From Pseudomonas sp. FP453 (lineage in GTDB: Bacteria; Pseudomonadota; Gammaproteobacteria; Pseudomonadales; Pseudomonadaceae): 64,000 nucleotides of DNA. The notes below the pieces were generated by a model that had not been told where the DNA came from, did no database searches, and saw only the letters and a program-made list of their open reading frames with translations. The stretch spans positions 4,096,501 to 4,160,500 of the forward strand of contig NZ_CP117435.1 in assembly GCF_030687495.1 (NCBI RefSeq). Direction: 5' to 3'. The translations under genes were made by a program, and so were the position numbers. The stretch's first letter is position 1, and each line of letters starts with the position of its first letter. Below, in pieces: positions 17,063-26,493 of the stretch.

Positions 17063-18612
17063 GGGGTATCCCTAAGCACTGCGTCATTGAGCAGCGCATC
17101 ACGTTTCTGATAGCCAGCAAAGGCGGCGGCAAGCAATTCGTCCTGGGTCCAGCTATCGCGTTCGAAGGTCTCGATCAGGCGCCCGGCAGACAACACACCG
17201 ATGCGGTCGCAGATCAGCATCAGCTCACGCAGGTCGCTGGACACTACAACCAGCGCCTTGCCCTGGCGGGTCAAGTCGCCCAGCAAGGCATAAATGTCGA
17301 ACTTGGCCCCTACATCGATGCCGCGCGTTGGCTCATCGAACAGCATCACCGCGCAGTCGCGCTCCAGCCAGCGGCCAATCACCACTTTCTGCTGGTTGCC
17401 GCCAGACAATTCGGACACCAACTGCGCGGGGCTGGAACTGCGGATGCGCATGGCGTCGATCTGACGCTTGGCCAAAGCGGTTTCATCACGACCGTTGACT
17501 ACGCCACCGCCGGAAATTTCTGGCATGTTGCCCAGGGCGATATTGGCGCTGATGGATTGCGTCAGCAGCAGGCCCTCACCCTTGCGGTCCTCAGTGATCA
17601 AGGCAATGCCGTGGCCAACCGCGTCAACCGGCGAGCGGATGCTCACCACCTGGGCCGGCGAGCCGAGTGCCACGGTGCCACTGTCGGCGAGATCAGCGCC
17701 GAAGATCAGGCGCAGCAGTTCGGTACGGCCGGCGCCAATCAGGCCGGAGATGCCGTAGATCTCGCCGGCCCGCACTTCAAAGGACACATCGCGCACCTTG
17801 TCCGAGCGCGTCAGGCCTTTTACCGTCAGCGCAGGCGCGCCAAGGGTCCGTGGGCCCAGGTCGATCTGCTCACCCAGCTCGCGGCCGACCATCAAGGTCA
17901 CCAGTTGCTCGCTGTTGTAGTTGGCCATCGGCTCGACGCACACCAGCTTGCCGTCACGCAGTACCGCAATGCGCTGGGCAACCCGGGCCAGTTCTTCCAA
18001 CCGGTGCGAAATGTAAATGATCGCCACGCCCCGGGCCTGCAGGCGGGTGATCTGTTCAAAGAGCATCTCGACTTCACGGGCGGTCAACATCGCCGTCGGT
18101 TCGTCGAGGATCAGTACATGGCAATCGCCGATCAGATTGCGCGCGATCTCGACCATTTGCTGATGGCCAATGCCCAGGCTGCCAACCAGTGTGTCTGGGT
18201 CGATGGCGTCCAGGCCGACTTGGGCCATGGCTTCGATAGCCGCCTTGCGCAGTTGCTTACGGCTGATCCAGCCACAGTGGCTGGGCAGGTTATCCAGGAA
18301 CAGGTTTTCGGCCACGGTGAGCGTTGGCAGCAGGTTGAGCTCCTGCATGACCATGCGCACACCCAGCTCTTCAGCCTGGGTGCGACTGCCCGGGCGATAG
18401 TCGTGCCCGTTGAATTGCATGTGCCCGGTGGTCGGCGTGACCAGGCCGCCGATGATCTTCGACAAGGTACTTTTACCTGCACCGTTCTCACCGGTCAGCG
18501 CCAACACTTCACCGCGATTGAGCGTCAGGGTGATGTCGGACAGAACCGGTTGGGCATAGGTCTTGCCGATACCGCTGACCGAGAGGACAGCGTTCGGGGC
18601 GGAAGATGACAT
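17059..18612 (-). CDS. rbsA: Ribose ABC transporter ATP-binding protein
   Basis: A 517-residue ATPase with two ABC domains in one chain, the arrangement of monosaccharide importers. The first domain has a full Walker A (GENGAGKSTLSK) and Walker B (LILDEPTA). The second has GLIGAGRTELLR as a degenerate Walker A, LSGGNQQKVVIGRWL as ABC signature and MLFDEPTRGIDVGAK. It powers ribose import on the cytoplasmic face of RbsC. Confidence 0.95.
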   Translation of the reverse strand: MSSSAPNAVLSVSGIGKTYAQPVLSDITLTLNRGEVLALTGENGAGKSTLSKIIGGLVTPTTGHMQFNGHDYRPGSRTQAEELGVRMVMQELNLLPTLTVAENLFLDNLPSHCGWISRKQLRKAAIEAMAQVGLDAIDPDTLVGSLGIGHQQMVEIARNLIGDCHVLILDEPTAMLTAREVEMLFEQITRLQARGVAIIYISHRLEELARVAQRIAVLRDGKLVCVEPMANYNSEQLVTLMVGRELGEQIDLGPRTLGAPALTVKGLTRSDKVRDVSFEVRAGEIYGISGLIGAGRTELLRLIFGADLADSGTVALGSPAQVVSIRSPVDAVGHGIALITEDRKGEGLLLTQSISANIALGNMPEISGGGVVNGRDETALAKRQIDAMRIRSSSPAQLVSELSGGNQQKVVIGRWLERDCAVMLFDEPTRGIDVGAKFDIYALLGDLTRQGKALVVVSSDLRELMLICDRIGVLSAGRLIETFERDSWTQDELLAAAFAGYQKRDALLNDAVLRDTP

Positions 18613-18669
18613 AGGAAAATCTCCAGGCGCCCGCTCACGATGAGCGGGCGCTGTTGGGTGCTGCCAGGA

Positions 18670-19626
18670 TTACTTCTTGAGGACGAGTTCGACCGGGGTT
18701 TCGATCACGCCATCTTTGGCATCGACTTTCTCACCCTTGACCAGCTTCAGCGCGTTCTGGATACCGAACACAGCTTGCTGGGCCGCAGCCTGGTCGGCGG
18801 TCGCCAGGACACGGCCGTCTTGCAGCATCGGCTTGATGGCTTCGATGTTGTCATAGCCAACGACCAACACTTTGCCGGCCTTGCCTGCGGCGCGGACAGC
18901 CGAGACTGCACCCAGGGCCATATTGTCGTTACCGGCCAGCAGGGCCTTGATGTCCGGTGTCTCGCTCAGCATCGCCGCAGCGATCTTGTTGCCCTGGTCG
19001 ATTTCCCAGTTACCGGATTGGGTGGAAACGATCTTCATGCCGGCCGCGTCCATCGCATCCTTGAAGCCTGCGGTGCGCTGCTGGGCGTTGGTGGTAGTCG
19101 GTACACCTTCAATGATGCCGACCTTGTCGCCCGCTGCCAGTTGCTTGGCCAGGTAGTCACCCACCAATTTGGAGCCTTTGCGGTTGTCGGGGCCGACGAA
19201 GGGGATATCGAGGTTTTTGCTTTTCAGCACATCCGGATCGAGGCGGTTGTCGATGTTCACGACCTTGATACCGGCGTCGGAGGCTTTCTTCAGCACAGTG
19301 ACCAGCGCCTTGGAGTCGGCGGGGGCGATGACGATGGCGTTAACTTTGGCGAGGATCATCTGATTGACGATGTCGATCTGCGCGGCGGTATCGGTTTCGT
19401 TCTTGATACCGTTGGTGATCATGTCGAAATCGGCGGCGTGGGACTTCTGATAGTCCTTTGCACCGTCCTGCATGGTGACGAAAAATTCGTTGGCGAGGGA
19501 CTTCATCACCAGGCCAACCTTCGGTTTGGCGGCGTCATCGGCAAATGCAGAGGAGAGAGGTAAAGCAGCGGATGCGGCAGCAAGCACAGCGACAGCAAGA
19601 AGACGTCCAGCGAATGGCAGCTTCAT
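18670..19626 (-). CDS. rbsB: Ribose-binding periplasmic protein
   Basis: A 318-residue substrate-binding protein. A signal peptide (MKLPFAGRLLAVAVLAAASA, ending near SSAFA) is followed by the periplasmic-binding fold VGLVMKSLANEFFVTMQDGA, with DNRLDPD and GNDNMALGAV segments typical of ribose-binding proteins. It is the first gene of the operon and delivers ribose to RbsAC. Confidence 0.94.
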   Translation of the reverse strand: MKLPFAGRLLAVAVLAAASAALPLSSAFADDAAKPKVGLVMKSLANEFFVTMQDGAKDYQKSHAADFDMITNGIKNETDTAAQIDIVNQMILAKVNAIVIAPADSKALVTVLKKASDAGIKVVNIDNRLDPDVLKSKNLDIPFVGPDNRKGSKLVGDYLAKQLAAGDKVGIIEGVPTTTNAQQRTAGFKDAMDAAGMKIVSTQSGNWEIDQGNKIAAAMLSETPDIKALLAGNDNMALGAVSAVRAAGKAGKVLVVGYDNIEAIKPMLQDGRVLATADQAAAQQAVFGIQNALKLVKGEKVDAKDGVIETPVELVLKK

Positions 19627-19679
19627 GGGTTCACTCCGATCTTATGATTATTGTAAGCAACGCCTGCAACGAAACATCT

Positions 19680-19693
19680 CGCAAACGTTTGCG
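19680..19693 (-). promoter_or_regulatory. Probable RbsR operator
   Basis: CGCAAACGTTTGCG is a perfect 14-base palindrome with a central CG, the form of LacI/GalR/RbsR operators. It lies 54-67 bases upstream of the rbsB start, where repressor would block the rbs promoter. Confidence 0.8.
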
Positions 19694-19873
19694 TTATTCA
19701 AACTATGAGAACCTTGTCGGGATTTGTCAACGGTCTCCAGCACGCTTTCATGCGCGCCCTCTGACCTCTGTCTTCACGTGCGCCCTTAAACATCGCCAAT
19801 GCCTGGTCGTTCTCTAAAACGACAGGCCGCGAGGCTGTGTCGCACAAACCCGGAGGAGAGATTCGATAATTTT

Positions 19874-19929
19874 TTCGGACAACCGAACGCGCTACCGCCC
19901 AATTGTTCGGAAAGCCGGACAACGTATCG
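19874..19929 (+). promoter_or_regulatory. Two AauR-like activator sites
   Basis: TTCGG-N4-CCGAA at 19874-19887 is an exact match to the dyad described for the response regulator AauR, which controls acidic amino-acid/amide use in Pseudomonas. A second site with one mismatch (TTCGG-N4-CCGGA) lies at 19916-19929. Both are 75-130 bases upstream of the sigma-54 element, normal for an enhancer-binding activator. Confidence 0.7.
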
Positions 19930-20004
19930 CTGAAGAAACTCAAAAAGACGGGTTTATTCCTTATAAATCAACATCTTATTTTATGGTTAAAAAATTGCTC
20001 CGGC

Positions 20005-20020
20005 TGGTACAGATCCTGCT
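20005..20020 (+). promoter_or_regulatory. Sigma-54 promoter of the asparaginase gene
   Basis: TGGTACAGATCCTGCT has GG at 20006-20007 and GC at 20018-20019, exactly ten bases apart as required for the -24/-12 element, and matches TGGYAC-N5-TTGCW closely. It is about 90 bases upstream of the ATG. Confidence 0.75.
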
Positions 20021-20069
20021 CATTCCCTGCACCTCGCGGCGTTCAGAACCGCCCGGGCGCTCTAGATGA

Positions 20070-21197
<1,128 letters not shown>

Positions 21198-21213
21198 TTC
21201 CTGGTGACACCCC

Positions 21214-21240
21214 GGCAGGGGCGACCTACCCGCCCCTGCC
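21214..21240 (+). terminator. GC-rich hairpin after ansB
   Basis: GGCAGGGGCG/CGCCCCTGCC (21214-21223 with 21231-21240) with a seven-base loop lies 17 bases after the ansB stop. No clear T tract follows, so termination efficiency is uncertain. Confidence 0.55.
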
Positions 21241-21355
21241 TCCCCTCGCAAATGCCCACCATTAGAACCGCCCCTTCCTACCTCAAACCGCGCAAGTCGG
21301 TATCAGAAGAACTTCCTGAATTTTAAGCAGTTGCGAAATTGCTCGCAGTTAAATA

Positions 21356-21371
21356 CTGTATGCACGTACAG
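21356..21371 (+). promoter_or_regulatory. LexA (SOS) box
   Basis: CTGTATGCACGTACAG matches the gamma-proteobacterial LexA site CTGT-N8-ACAG. It lies 20 bases before the GTG start of the DUF1654 gene, inside the expected promoter. Confidence 0.8.
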
Positions 21372-21390
21372 CTTATCTAAGGAGTCCCCC

Positions 21391-21642
21391 GTGGCAAAGT
21401 CCTCTTCCGCAGCACAAACCCCACCTGGTGCTTACGAACGCCTGGCCATTCGTGTGCAAAAGATCATCAATTCGACCAATGCCCAGAAAGCCAAGGCAGC
21501 CTTGATCTTCCGCCTGCCGGATGAGCCCGAGGATGAGTGGCAGCGCCTGCTGGAGGAAATCGCAGAGAACGACAACGTCACCCTCGCCTACCGGGATGAT
21601 GGCGGCGTGCAGATTTTCTGGGTTGTGCCGAAGGAAGATTGA
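21391..21642 (+). CDS. DUF1654 protein, SOS-controlled
   Basis: An 83-residue protein of the DUF1654 family, known almost only from Pseudomonas. I chose the GTG at 21391 because TAAGGAGTCCCCC precedes it at good spacing; the longer in-frame ATG start has no such site and would overlap the LexA box. The sequence AYERLAIRVQKIINSTNAQK, then FRLPDEPEDEWQRLLEEI and a final FWVVPKED is typical. A LexA box directly upstream and an endonuclease gene four bases downstream suggest a DNA-damage operon. The biochemical role is unknown. Confidence 0.82.
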   Translation: MAKSSSAAQTPPGAYERLAIRVQKIINSTNAQKAKAALIFRLPDEPEDEWQRLLEEIAENDNVTLAYRDDGGVQIFWVVPKED

Positions 21643-21646
21643 TTCA

Positions 21647-22336
21647 ATGAGTGCCCGCTTTATTGCTGTGTGTTGCCTGTTTCTTTGCATCACCGCCCAC
21701 GCGCAAGCGCCTCGCACGTTCAGCGAAGCCAAGAAAGTCGCCTGGACACTCTACGCGCCGCAATCCACCGAGTTTTACTGTGGCTGCAAATACACTGGCA
21801 ACCGTGTGGACCTGAAAGCCTGTGGCTACATCCCCCGCAAAAACGCCAGCCGCGCTGCCCGTATCGAGTGGGAGCATATTGTCCCAGCCTGGCAGATCGG
21901 GCATCAGCGCCAATGCTGGAAAAACGGCGGGCGCAAAAACTGCACGCGCCATGACGATGTATTCAAGCGCGCCGAGGCCGACCTGCACAACCTGGTGCCA
22001 AGCATCGGCGAGGTCAACGGGGACCGTAACAACTTCAGTTTTGGTTGGCTGCCCGTGCAACGCGGGCAGTACGGATCATGCCTGACCCAGGTGGACTTCA
22101 AGGCCAAGAAGGTCATGCCGCGCCCATCAGTTCGCGGGATGATTGCGCGCACTTATTTCTACATGAGCAAGCAATACGGTTTGCGCCTGTCGAAACAGGA
22201 TCGCCAACTGTACGAAGCCTGGAACAAGACCTACCCGGTGCAAACCTGGGAGCGTCAGCGTAACCAGACGGTGGCCTGCGTGATGGGGCGCGGAAATGAA
22301 TTTGTCGGCCCGGTAAACCTCAAGGCCTGTAGTTGA
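21647..22336 (+). CDS. endA: Endonuclease I, exported
   Basis: A 229-residue periplasmic or secreted nuclease of the endonuclease I family that cuts double-stranded DNA non-specifically. The signal peptide MSARFIAVCCLFLCITAHAQ is followed by conserved EWEHIVPAWQIG and the metal site region EADLHNLVPSIGEVNGDRNN. Several cysteines (FYCGCKY, QCWK, NCTR) should form disulphides. It is co-transcribed with the DUF1654 gene and thus probably induced by DNA damage. Release of a secreted nuclease under SOS control is notable. Confidence 0.9.
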   Translation: MSARFIAVCCLFLCITAHAQAPRTFSEAKKVAWTLYAPQSTEFYCGCKYTGNRVDLKACGYIPRKNASRAARIEWEHIVPAWQIGHQRQCWKNGGRKNCTRHDDVFKRAEADLHNLVPSIGEVNGDRNNFSFGWLPVQRGQYGSCLTQVDFKAKKVMPRPSVRGMIARTYFYMSKQYGLRLSKQDRQLYEAWNKTYPVQTWERQRNQTVACVMGRGNEFVGPVNLKACS

Positions 22337-22340
22337 ACGT

Positions 22341-22357
22341 GGGCGGGACTCCCGCCC
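22341..22357. terminator. Hairpin between convergent genes
   Basis: GGGCGGG/CCCGCCC with a three-base loop lies between the convergent endA and SPOR lipoprotein genes. No long T tract is present on either strand. Confidence 0.45.
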
Positions 22358-22366
22358 AACCAGCCC

Positions 22367-22747
22367 TTATTGCGCAGCCTGGTGCTCGACAACCTGTGAT
22401 TCGGTATCGGTTTTCTTGGCGCGGGCCATCTTCTCGTTGAGCAAGGCCTGCTTGGCCTCAGCCTCGGCCTTGCTTGCGAAAGGCCCCAGAAACACTTCGT
22501 CCTTGCCGTCGACCTTCACGATATAAAAATTGAAACCATGTTCCAGCAACCACGCGGTCAGGTCGGTAATCGCCTGCAACTTGTGGTCCGGCGGGCCTAC
22601 GCGCACATCCCACTCCTGGGCGGCAATCGTACCGGCTTGAGGCTGGCTTTCGGTCACGGCAGGCTTGGCCTTGGGGGCATCGACACGTTTGCCTTCACCG
22701 CAACCGGCCAATGCCAACACCGCAATTGCCATCGCTACTTTACGCAC
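22367..22747 (-). CDS. SPOR-domain lipoprotein
   Basis: A 126-residue lipoprotein. The N-terminus MRKVAMAIAVLALAGCGEG has a lipobox (LAGC). Residues about 45-110 form a SPOR-like peptidoglycan-binding domain (EWDVRVGPPDHKLQAITDL, then FNFYIVKVDGKDEVFLGPFA and SKAEAEAKQALL). SPOR domains bind denuded glycan strands, usually at the division septum. The partner proteins are unknown and the gene stands alone. Confidence 0.7.
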   Translation of the reverse strand: MRKVAMAIAVLALAGCGEGKRVDAPKAKPAVTESQPQAGTIAAQEWDVRVGPPDHKLQAITDLTAWLLEHGFNFYIVKVDGKDEVFLGPFASKAEAEAKQALLNEKMARAKKTDTESQVVEHQAAQ

Positions 22748-22995
22748 TGCCCTGCTCCTTTAAAGGATAAAGAGGCAACTTTATCATTCACTGTCTATTC
22801 TGGCCGTCATAAACGTTGGCTTAAACAATGCGAATCATGTATCGCAGACCTGTATGATGCCGCCATGGGAATTAATGTCGCCTCTATGCGTCCTAAAAGA
22901 GGCAGTCACAGGGAAGCGCTTAGCAGTAAGCTACACACATCCGACACCTGCCCTGTCTGAAACATGTGTCCTTAAAAGTAATCAAGGAGAAGTCC

Positions 22996-23190
22996 ATGCT
23001 TATACTCACCCGCAAAGTCGGTGAAAGCATAAACATCGGTGATGACATCACGATCACCATCCTGGGCGTTAGCGGCCAGCAAGTACGAATCGGCATCAAC
23101 GCACCAAAGGACGTTGCCGTGCATCGCGAGGAGATTTACCAACGCATCCAGGCTGGGCTGACCGCGCCAGACAAAAACCAGACGCCTTGA
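22996..23190 (+). CDS. rsmE: CsrA/RsmA-family RNA-binding regulator, RsmE type
   Basis: A 64-residue post-transcriptional regulator that binds GGA motifs in mRNA leaders and is titrated by RsmX/Y/Z RNAs in the Gac/Rsm pathway. The sequence [40 protein letters not shown] and [12 protein letters not shown] is CsrA-like; SINIGDD and the LTAPDK tail resemble RsmE rather than RsmA. ATG at 22996 follows AAGGAGAAGTCC, whose own GGA could allow autoregulation. A terminator hairpin follows at 23235-23262. Confidence 0.88.
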   Translation: MLILTRKVGESINIGDDITITILGVSGQQVRIGINAPKDVAVHREEIYQRIQAGLTAPDKNQTP

Positions 23191-23234
23191 AGCGCACTCA
23201 GTAGCCAGCCTTTTCGTTCACTGTAACGGCTGGC

Positions 23235-23262
23235 GAAAACCCCGAGTCCTGCTTGGGTTTTC
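23235..23262 (+). terminator. Terminator of the rsmE gene
   Basis: Stem GAAAACCC/GGGTTTTC (23235-23242 with 23255-23262) with an AT/GC mixed loop lies 45 bases after the rsmE stop. Confidence 0.6.
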
Positions 23263-23395
23263 CGTAAGTTCACATGCCGCGCCTGGTCATCCCTGCAAAG
23301 ATGAAACTGTGCAGGCGCCTGGAACTTGTCGGCCAATACACAGCCGAATCTCCTGACCCTTTCCCCGCCATCAGAGTGCAGTCAGGAGCACGTCG

Positions 23396-23659
23396 ATGAG
23401 GCGCACTGCAACGCAACCCTTTGCCACCCGTGCCTGGATAATCGCCCTGTTGATTGGGCTTGCCTTCGCAGGTCTGGAATATGGCCTGAGTCTGGAAGCC
23501 GAACAAGCCGCCAGCCCTGAAACCCGCTCATGGCTGGAACTTGGCTTATTCCTGTGTGCCTATCTGTTCGCGTTCTGCCTCAAGCCCATCCAGGCCACCG
23601 TCCAGCGCAGGCTATACCGCAGCGCGACCCAACAGCTGCAACGCAAAGCGGCACGCTGA
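23396..23659 (+). CDS. Small inner-membrane protein, unknown
   Basis: An 87-residue protein with two hydrophobic segments, about residues 13-30 (AWIIALLIGLAFAGLEYGL) and about 47-64 (ELGLFLCAYLFAFCLKP), and basic ends (MRRTATQ, RRLYRSATQQLQRKAAR). Two helices with both ends inside is the likely topology. A CAGGAGCACGTCG stretch precedes the ATG. No family recognised. Confidence 0.6.
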   Translation: MRRTATQPFATRAWIIALLIGLAFAGLEYGLSLEAEQAASPETRSWLELGLFLCAYLFAFCLKPIQATVQRRLYRSATQQLQRKAAR

Positions 23660-23670
23660 TGACCTTCGTA

Positions 23671-24336
23671 TCATTCGTCCCTGCCCTGCACGCACAGCAA
23701 GCCGTCGGCGCTGCGCCGGACCTGTAGTTTTTCATATCCGCTTATCGACGGATGCTTTGTCACCATGGGCTTGAGGTGTGTCGAGGTCACGACCATCACA
23801 TCTGCACCCGCAGCCTCGCCCGCCCGAATGCCCACTGTTGCATCCTCGAACACCAGGCACTCCTGAACCGGCACACCCAGTCGCCGCGCACCCAAAACGT
23901 AGCAGGCGGGATCAGGCTTGCCGGTGACGACATCTTCGGCGGTCACCAACACAGCTGGTGGAGTAATTCCCGCAGCCTGCAGACGACGCAACGCCAACGT
24001 CCGAGGGGCAGACGTGACCAGCGCCCATTGATCGCCCGGCAAGTCGTTCAGGAAAGCAACGGCGCCAGGTATCGCGACAACACCTTCGACGTCGTTGATC
24101 TCGGCTTCGGTAATCCACTGCGCCTCGACCTCTGGATCGACGCCGGGCAATGCCTGGCGCGTGATCGTGTCAATCGCACGGGCGCCGTGAATGGTGGTCA
24201 GGAACGCCGCTACGTCCAGACCATGGCGTTGCGCCCAAATGCTCCACACCCGCTCGGCAGCGGCGATGGAGTTGAGCAGGGTCCCGTCCATATCGAACAG
24301 AAAGGCGCGGTAATGTTGAGCTGCTGGGATGGACAC
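23671..24336 (-). CDS. HAD-family sugar phosphatase
   Basis: A 221-residue haloacid-dehalogenase phosphatase of the beta-phosphoglucomutase/GPP subfamily. FDMDGTLLNS is motif I with the nucleophilic aspartate, VTSAPRTLA motif II, GKPDPACY motif III and FEDATVGIRAGEAAGAD motif IV. The helical cap lies between residues about 20 and 85. Such proteins resemble YfbT/YniC and dephosphorylate hexose or polyol phosphates; the substrate cannot be read from sequence. Confidence 0.85.
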   Translation of the reverse strand: MSIPAAQHYRAFLFDMDGTLLNSIAAAERVWSIWAQRHGLDVAAFLTTIHGARAIDTITRQALPGVDPEVEAQWITEAEINDVEGVVAIPGAVAFLNDLPGDQWALVTSAPRTLALRRLQAAGITPPAVLVTAEDVVTGKPDPACYVLGARRLGVPVQECLVFEDATVGIRAGEAAGADVMVVTSTHLKPMVTKHPSISGYEKLQVRRSADGLLCVQGRDE

Positions 24337-24560
24337 TGCGTGGCTTCCTCATGGGCGGTAACAAATGATCGGCCCGAAGCAATCTACGGATGCCATCGAT
24401 GCTTGTAAACGCTGGCTGCTCACCGAGCCGGGGGACTGAAAACCACAACCCAGAGCCACGGTGTTATTTTGCAAAAATTTGCCTGCCCCTGCTGGCTCGC
24501 ACTCCTACTATTCTTGGTTCCGAAGCACTCACTCACATTGTTTGAAACGGATGTCACGCA

Positions 24561-24878
24561 GTGGAAAAAAGACAACATCAGCTCGCTGACGCGAACACCC
24601 TGAATACTCTGGCTCAAGGCAGAATCGCTGGAGGTAACGACGGAGGTTCCGGCCTGGAAAAACGCTTGGGCTTACTGGAAAAGGGGTTAACAGAAATGAA
24701 AGAGAAGCTATTAACTGTTTCGAACAAGGCTGACTCCATTGAAAAACACTTCGCAACCCGGGCAGACCTGGCGACGACGGAGATGAACATCATCAAATGC
24801 TTCGTCGCTACCACGCTCGCAATGGCTGGACTTGCATGCGCTATCGCCTTCGGATTGATCCGATTGCATTCCAGCTAA
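24561..24878 (+). CDS. Coiled-coil protein with C-terminal membrane anchor
   Basis: A 105-residue protein. Residues about 30-70 (LEKRLGLLEKGLTEMKEKLL, SNKADSIEKH) are predicted coiled coil, followed by a membrane helix near the C-terminus (ATTLAMAGLACAIAFGLIRL). The layout resembles small DUF1640- or phage-holin-associated-type proteins with coiled coil and tail anchor, but this is only a similarity of form. The start and regulation are uncertain; no clear ribosome-binding site was found. Confidence 0.55.
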   Translation: MEKRQHQLADANTLNTLAQGRIAGGNDGGSGLEKRLGLLEKGLTEMKEKLLTVSNKADSIEKHFATRADLATTEMNIIKCFVATTLAMAGLACAIAFGLIRLHSS

Positions 24879-24893
24879 GGCCAATCGGACAGG

Positions 24894-25535
24894 TCAACTG
24901 ACCTGTCCGCCGGCCTCCACCACATCCATGGGTGTACGCCACGCCGCCCGTACCGCAACCTGCAAGCCTTCAACCAGCATCGCCAAAGCCATCGAAGGCT
25001 GACCCGATCCAACCACCTGCTCCGGCATGGCGGGCACATGAATAAACCCACTGCGCACAGCTGTCCCGGCCAGCAGGTGCTGCAACCGATAAAACACCTG
25101 GTTGCATACAAACGTACCTGCGGTCTGCGAAACCGAGGCCGCGAGCCCTGCCTCGCGCACGGCCTTGACCATCGCCTTGATCGGCAGCGTGGTGAAGTAG
25201 GCTGCGGGACCACCCACAACCACCGCTGTGTCGATAGGTTGCGCGCCCAAGTTATCGGGGATGCGCGCATCGTTGACGTTGATCGCCACCCGCTCGATGG
25301 AAATATCGCTGCGCCCCGGACCGAGGCCAGTGGCAATGACCATCACCGGGGACAGCTCCGCGATCAATTGGGCCAGGTAGTCGCCCGCCGTGGCAAACGC
25401 GCAAGGCAACCGTCGCGCAACAATCCGCACATCGTCGTCCAGTTGCATGCCGTCCAGCTGGCGCACCGCCTCCCAGGATGGATTCACCAGGTCTCGATCA
25501 AAAGGTTCAAATCCTGTCAGTAGTATCGTTTCCAT
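24894..25535 (-). CDS. pcp: Pyrrolidone-carboxylate peptidase
   Basis: A 213-residue C15 cysteine peptidase that removes N-terminal pyroglutamate from peptides. It starts METILLTGFEPFDRDLVNPS, has the glutamate region IATGLGPGRSDISIERVAIN and the nucleophile in SQTAGTFVCNQVFYRL; the catalytic histidine follows in FIHVPAMPEQV. It lies 7 bases after a DUF979 gene, in an operon with the DUF969-DUF979 membrane pair. That association suggests uptake of pyroglutamyl peptides or pyroglutamate with cytoplasmic processing. Confidence 0.93.
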   Translation of the reverse strand: METILLTGFEPFDRDLVNPSWEAVRQLDGMQLDDDVRIVARRLPCAFATAGDYLAQLIAELSPVMVIATGLGPGRSDISIERVAINVNDARIPDNLGAQPIDTAVVVGGPAAYFTTLPIKAMVKAVREAGLAASVSQTAGTFVCNQVFYRLQHLLAGTAVRSGFIHVPAMPEQVVGSGQPSMALAMLVEGLQVAVRAAWRTPMDVVEAGGQVS

Positions 25536-25542
25536 CTTGATC

Positions 25543-26493
25543 TCACATCAGCAGGTAAAGCAGGACGATATTGACCACCAACATCATCAACGCCGTAGGC
25601 AGTTGTGCCTTGATCACCGCGTTCTTGTCCGGCAGCTCCAGCAGCGCTGCCGGTACGATATTGAAGTTGGCCGCCATCGGCGTCATCAACGTGCCGCAGT
25701 AGCCGGAAAACATGCCAATGGCCGCCATCACCGCCGGGTTGCCACCGTAGATCCCCACCAGTACCGGCACGCCGACACCACCGGTCATCACCGGGAAGGC
25801 CGCAAAACCGTTGCCCATGATCACTGTGAACAACGCCATGCCCAACACATAGACCATCACCGCCACCAACTTGTAATCCAGGTTGATATAGGTGGTGGTG
25901 ACGTGGGCGACGGCCGTACCGACACCCGCCTCATTGAACAACAACCCAAGCATCGCCAGCATTTGCGGGAGCACCATGGCCCAGCCCAAGGCTTCTGTGA
26001 GGCGCCGGGATTCGCGCAGGGCTTGCACCGGTGTATCGCGAGTCAGCCAGCAGGCCAGGCCGAGGGCGATCAGGCAGCCGATGCCAAGGGACACAAAGGT
26101 GGTGTTTTTCGGGTCCAGCAGCGGTACGCCGCCGATCTCGGTGTGCTTGAGCAATACCGAGCCAATAACCGTAGTCAGGGGAATGGCCAGCGCAGGGATA
26201 AACAGCTTGTGCCCCAAGCGACCGGCACTGGCGCGAGAGGCCTTGTCATGGAGTTCAGCGTGTTGGCCACGGCCAACACCGCCCATCCCGGCGATCAATG
26301 CCATCACGACGACCCCGGCACCGATAACTACCGACGGCAAGCGCTCACCAACCAGAAAGGGGATGGCAAACAGCAGCCAGAACAACGCGCTGGACCAGCG
26401 CTTGGGGTGGCTGCGATCCAGCACGATCATGCCTGCGGTGATCAGCAGCAGCACACCGGCCAACCAGTACAGATATTGAATAGAGATAATCAT
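25543..26493 (-). CDS. DUF979 membrane protein, putative transporter half
   Basis: A 316-residue integral membrane protein with about nine hydrophobic segments beginning MIISIQYLYWLAGVLLLITA. GNGFAAFPVMTGGVGVPVLV resembles re-entrant loops of ion-transporter-superfamily permeases, and GYCGTLMTPMAANFNIVPAA is strongly conserved in DUF979. It overlaps the DUF969 gene by four bases, and the two families almost always occur together. I infer that they form a two-part permease; the substrate is unproven but pcp downstream hints at pyroglutamate or its peptides. Confidence 0.88.
   Translation of the reverse strand: MIISIQYLYWLAGVLLLITAGMIVLDRSHPKRWSSALFWLLFAIPFLVGERLPSVVIGAGVVVMALIAGMGGVGRGQHAELHDKASRASAGRLGHKLFIPALAIPLTTVIGSVLLKHTEIGGVPLLDPKNTTFVSLGIGCLIALGLACWLTRDTPVQALRESRRLTEALGWAMVLPQMLAMLGLLFNEAGVGTAVAHVTTTYINLDYKLVAVMVYVLGMALFTVIMGNGFAAFPVMTGGVGVPVLVGIYGGNPAVMAAIGMFSGYCGTLMTPMAANFNIVPAALLELPDKNAVIKAQLPTALMMLVVNIVLLYLLM

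Noticed and set aside
15389..17110. A 573-codon open frame opposite rbsR/rbsC
   Set aside because: Antisense shadow; histidine/glutamine/arginine-rich and incompatible with the intact rbs genes.
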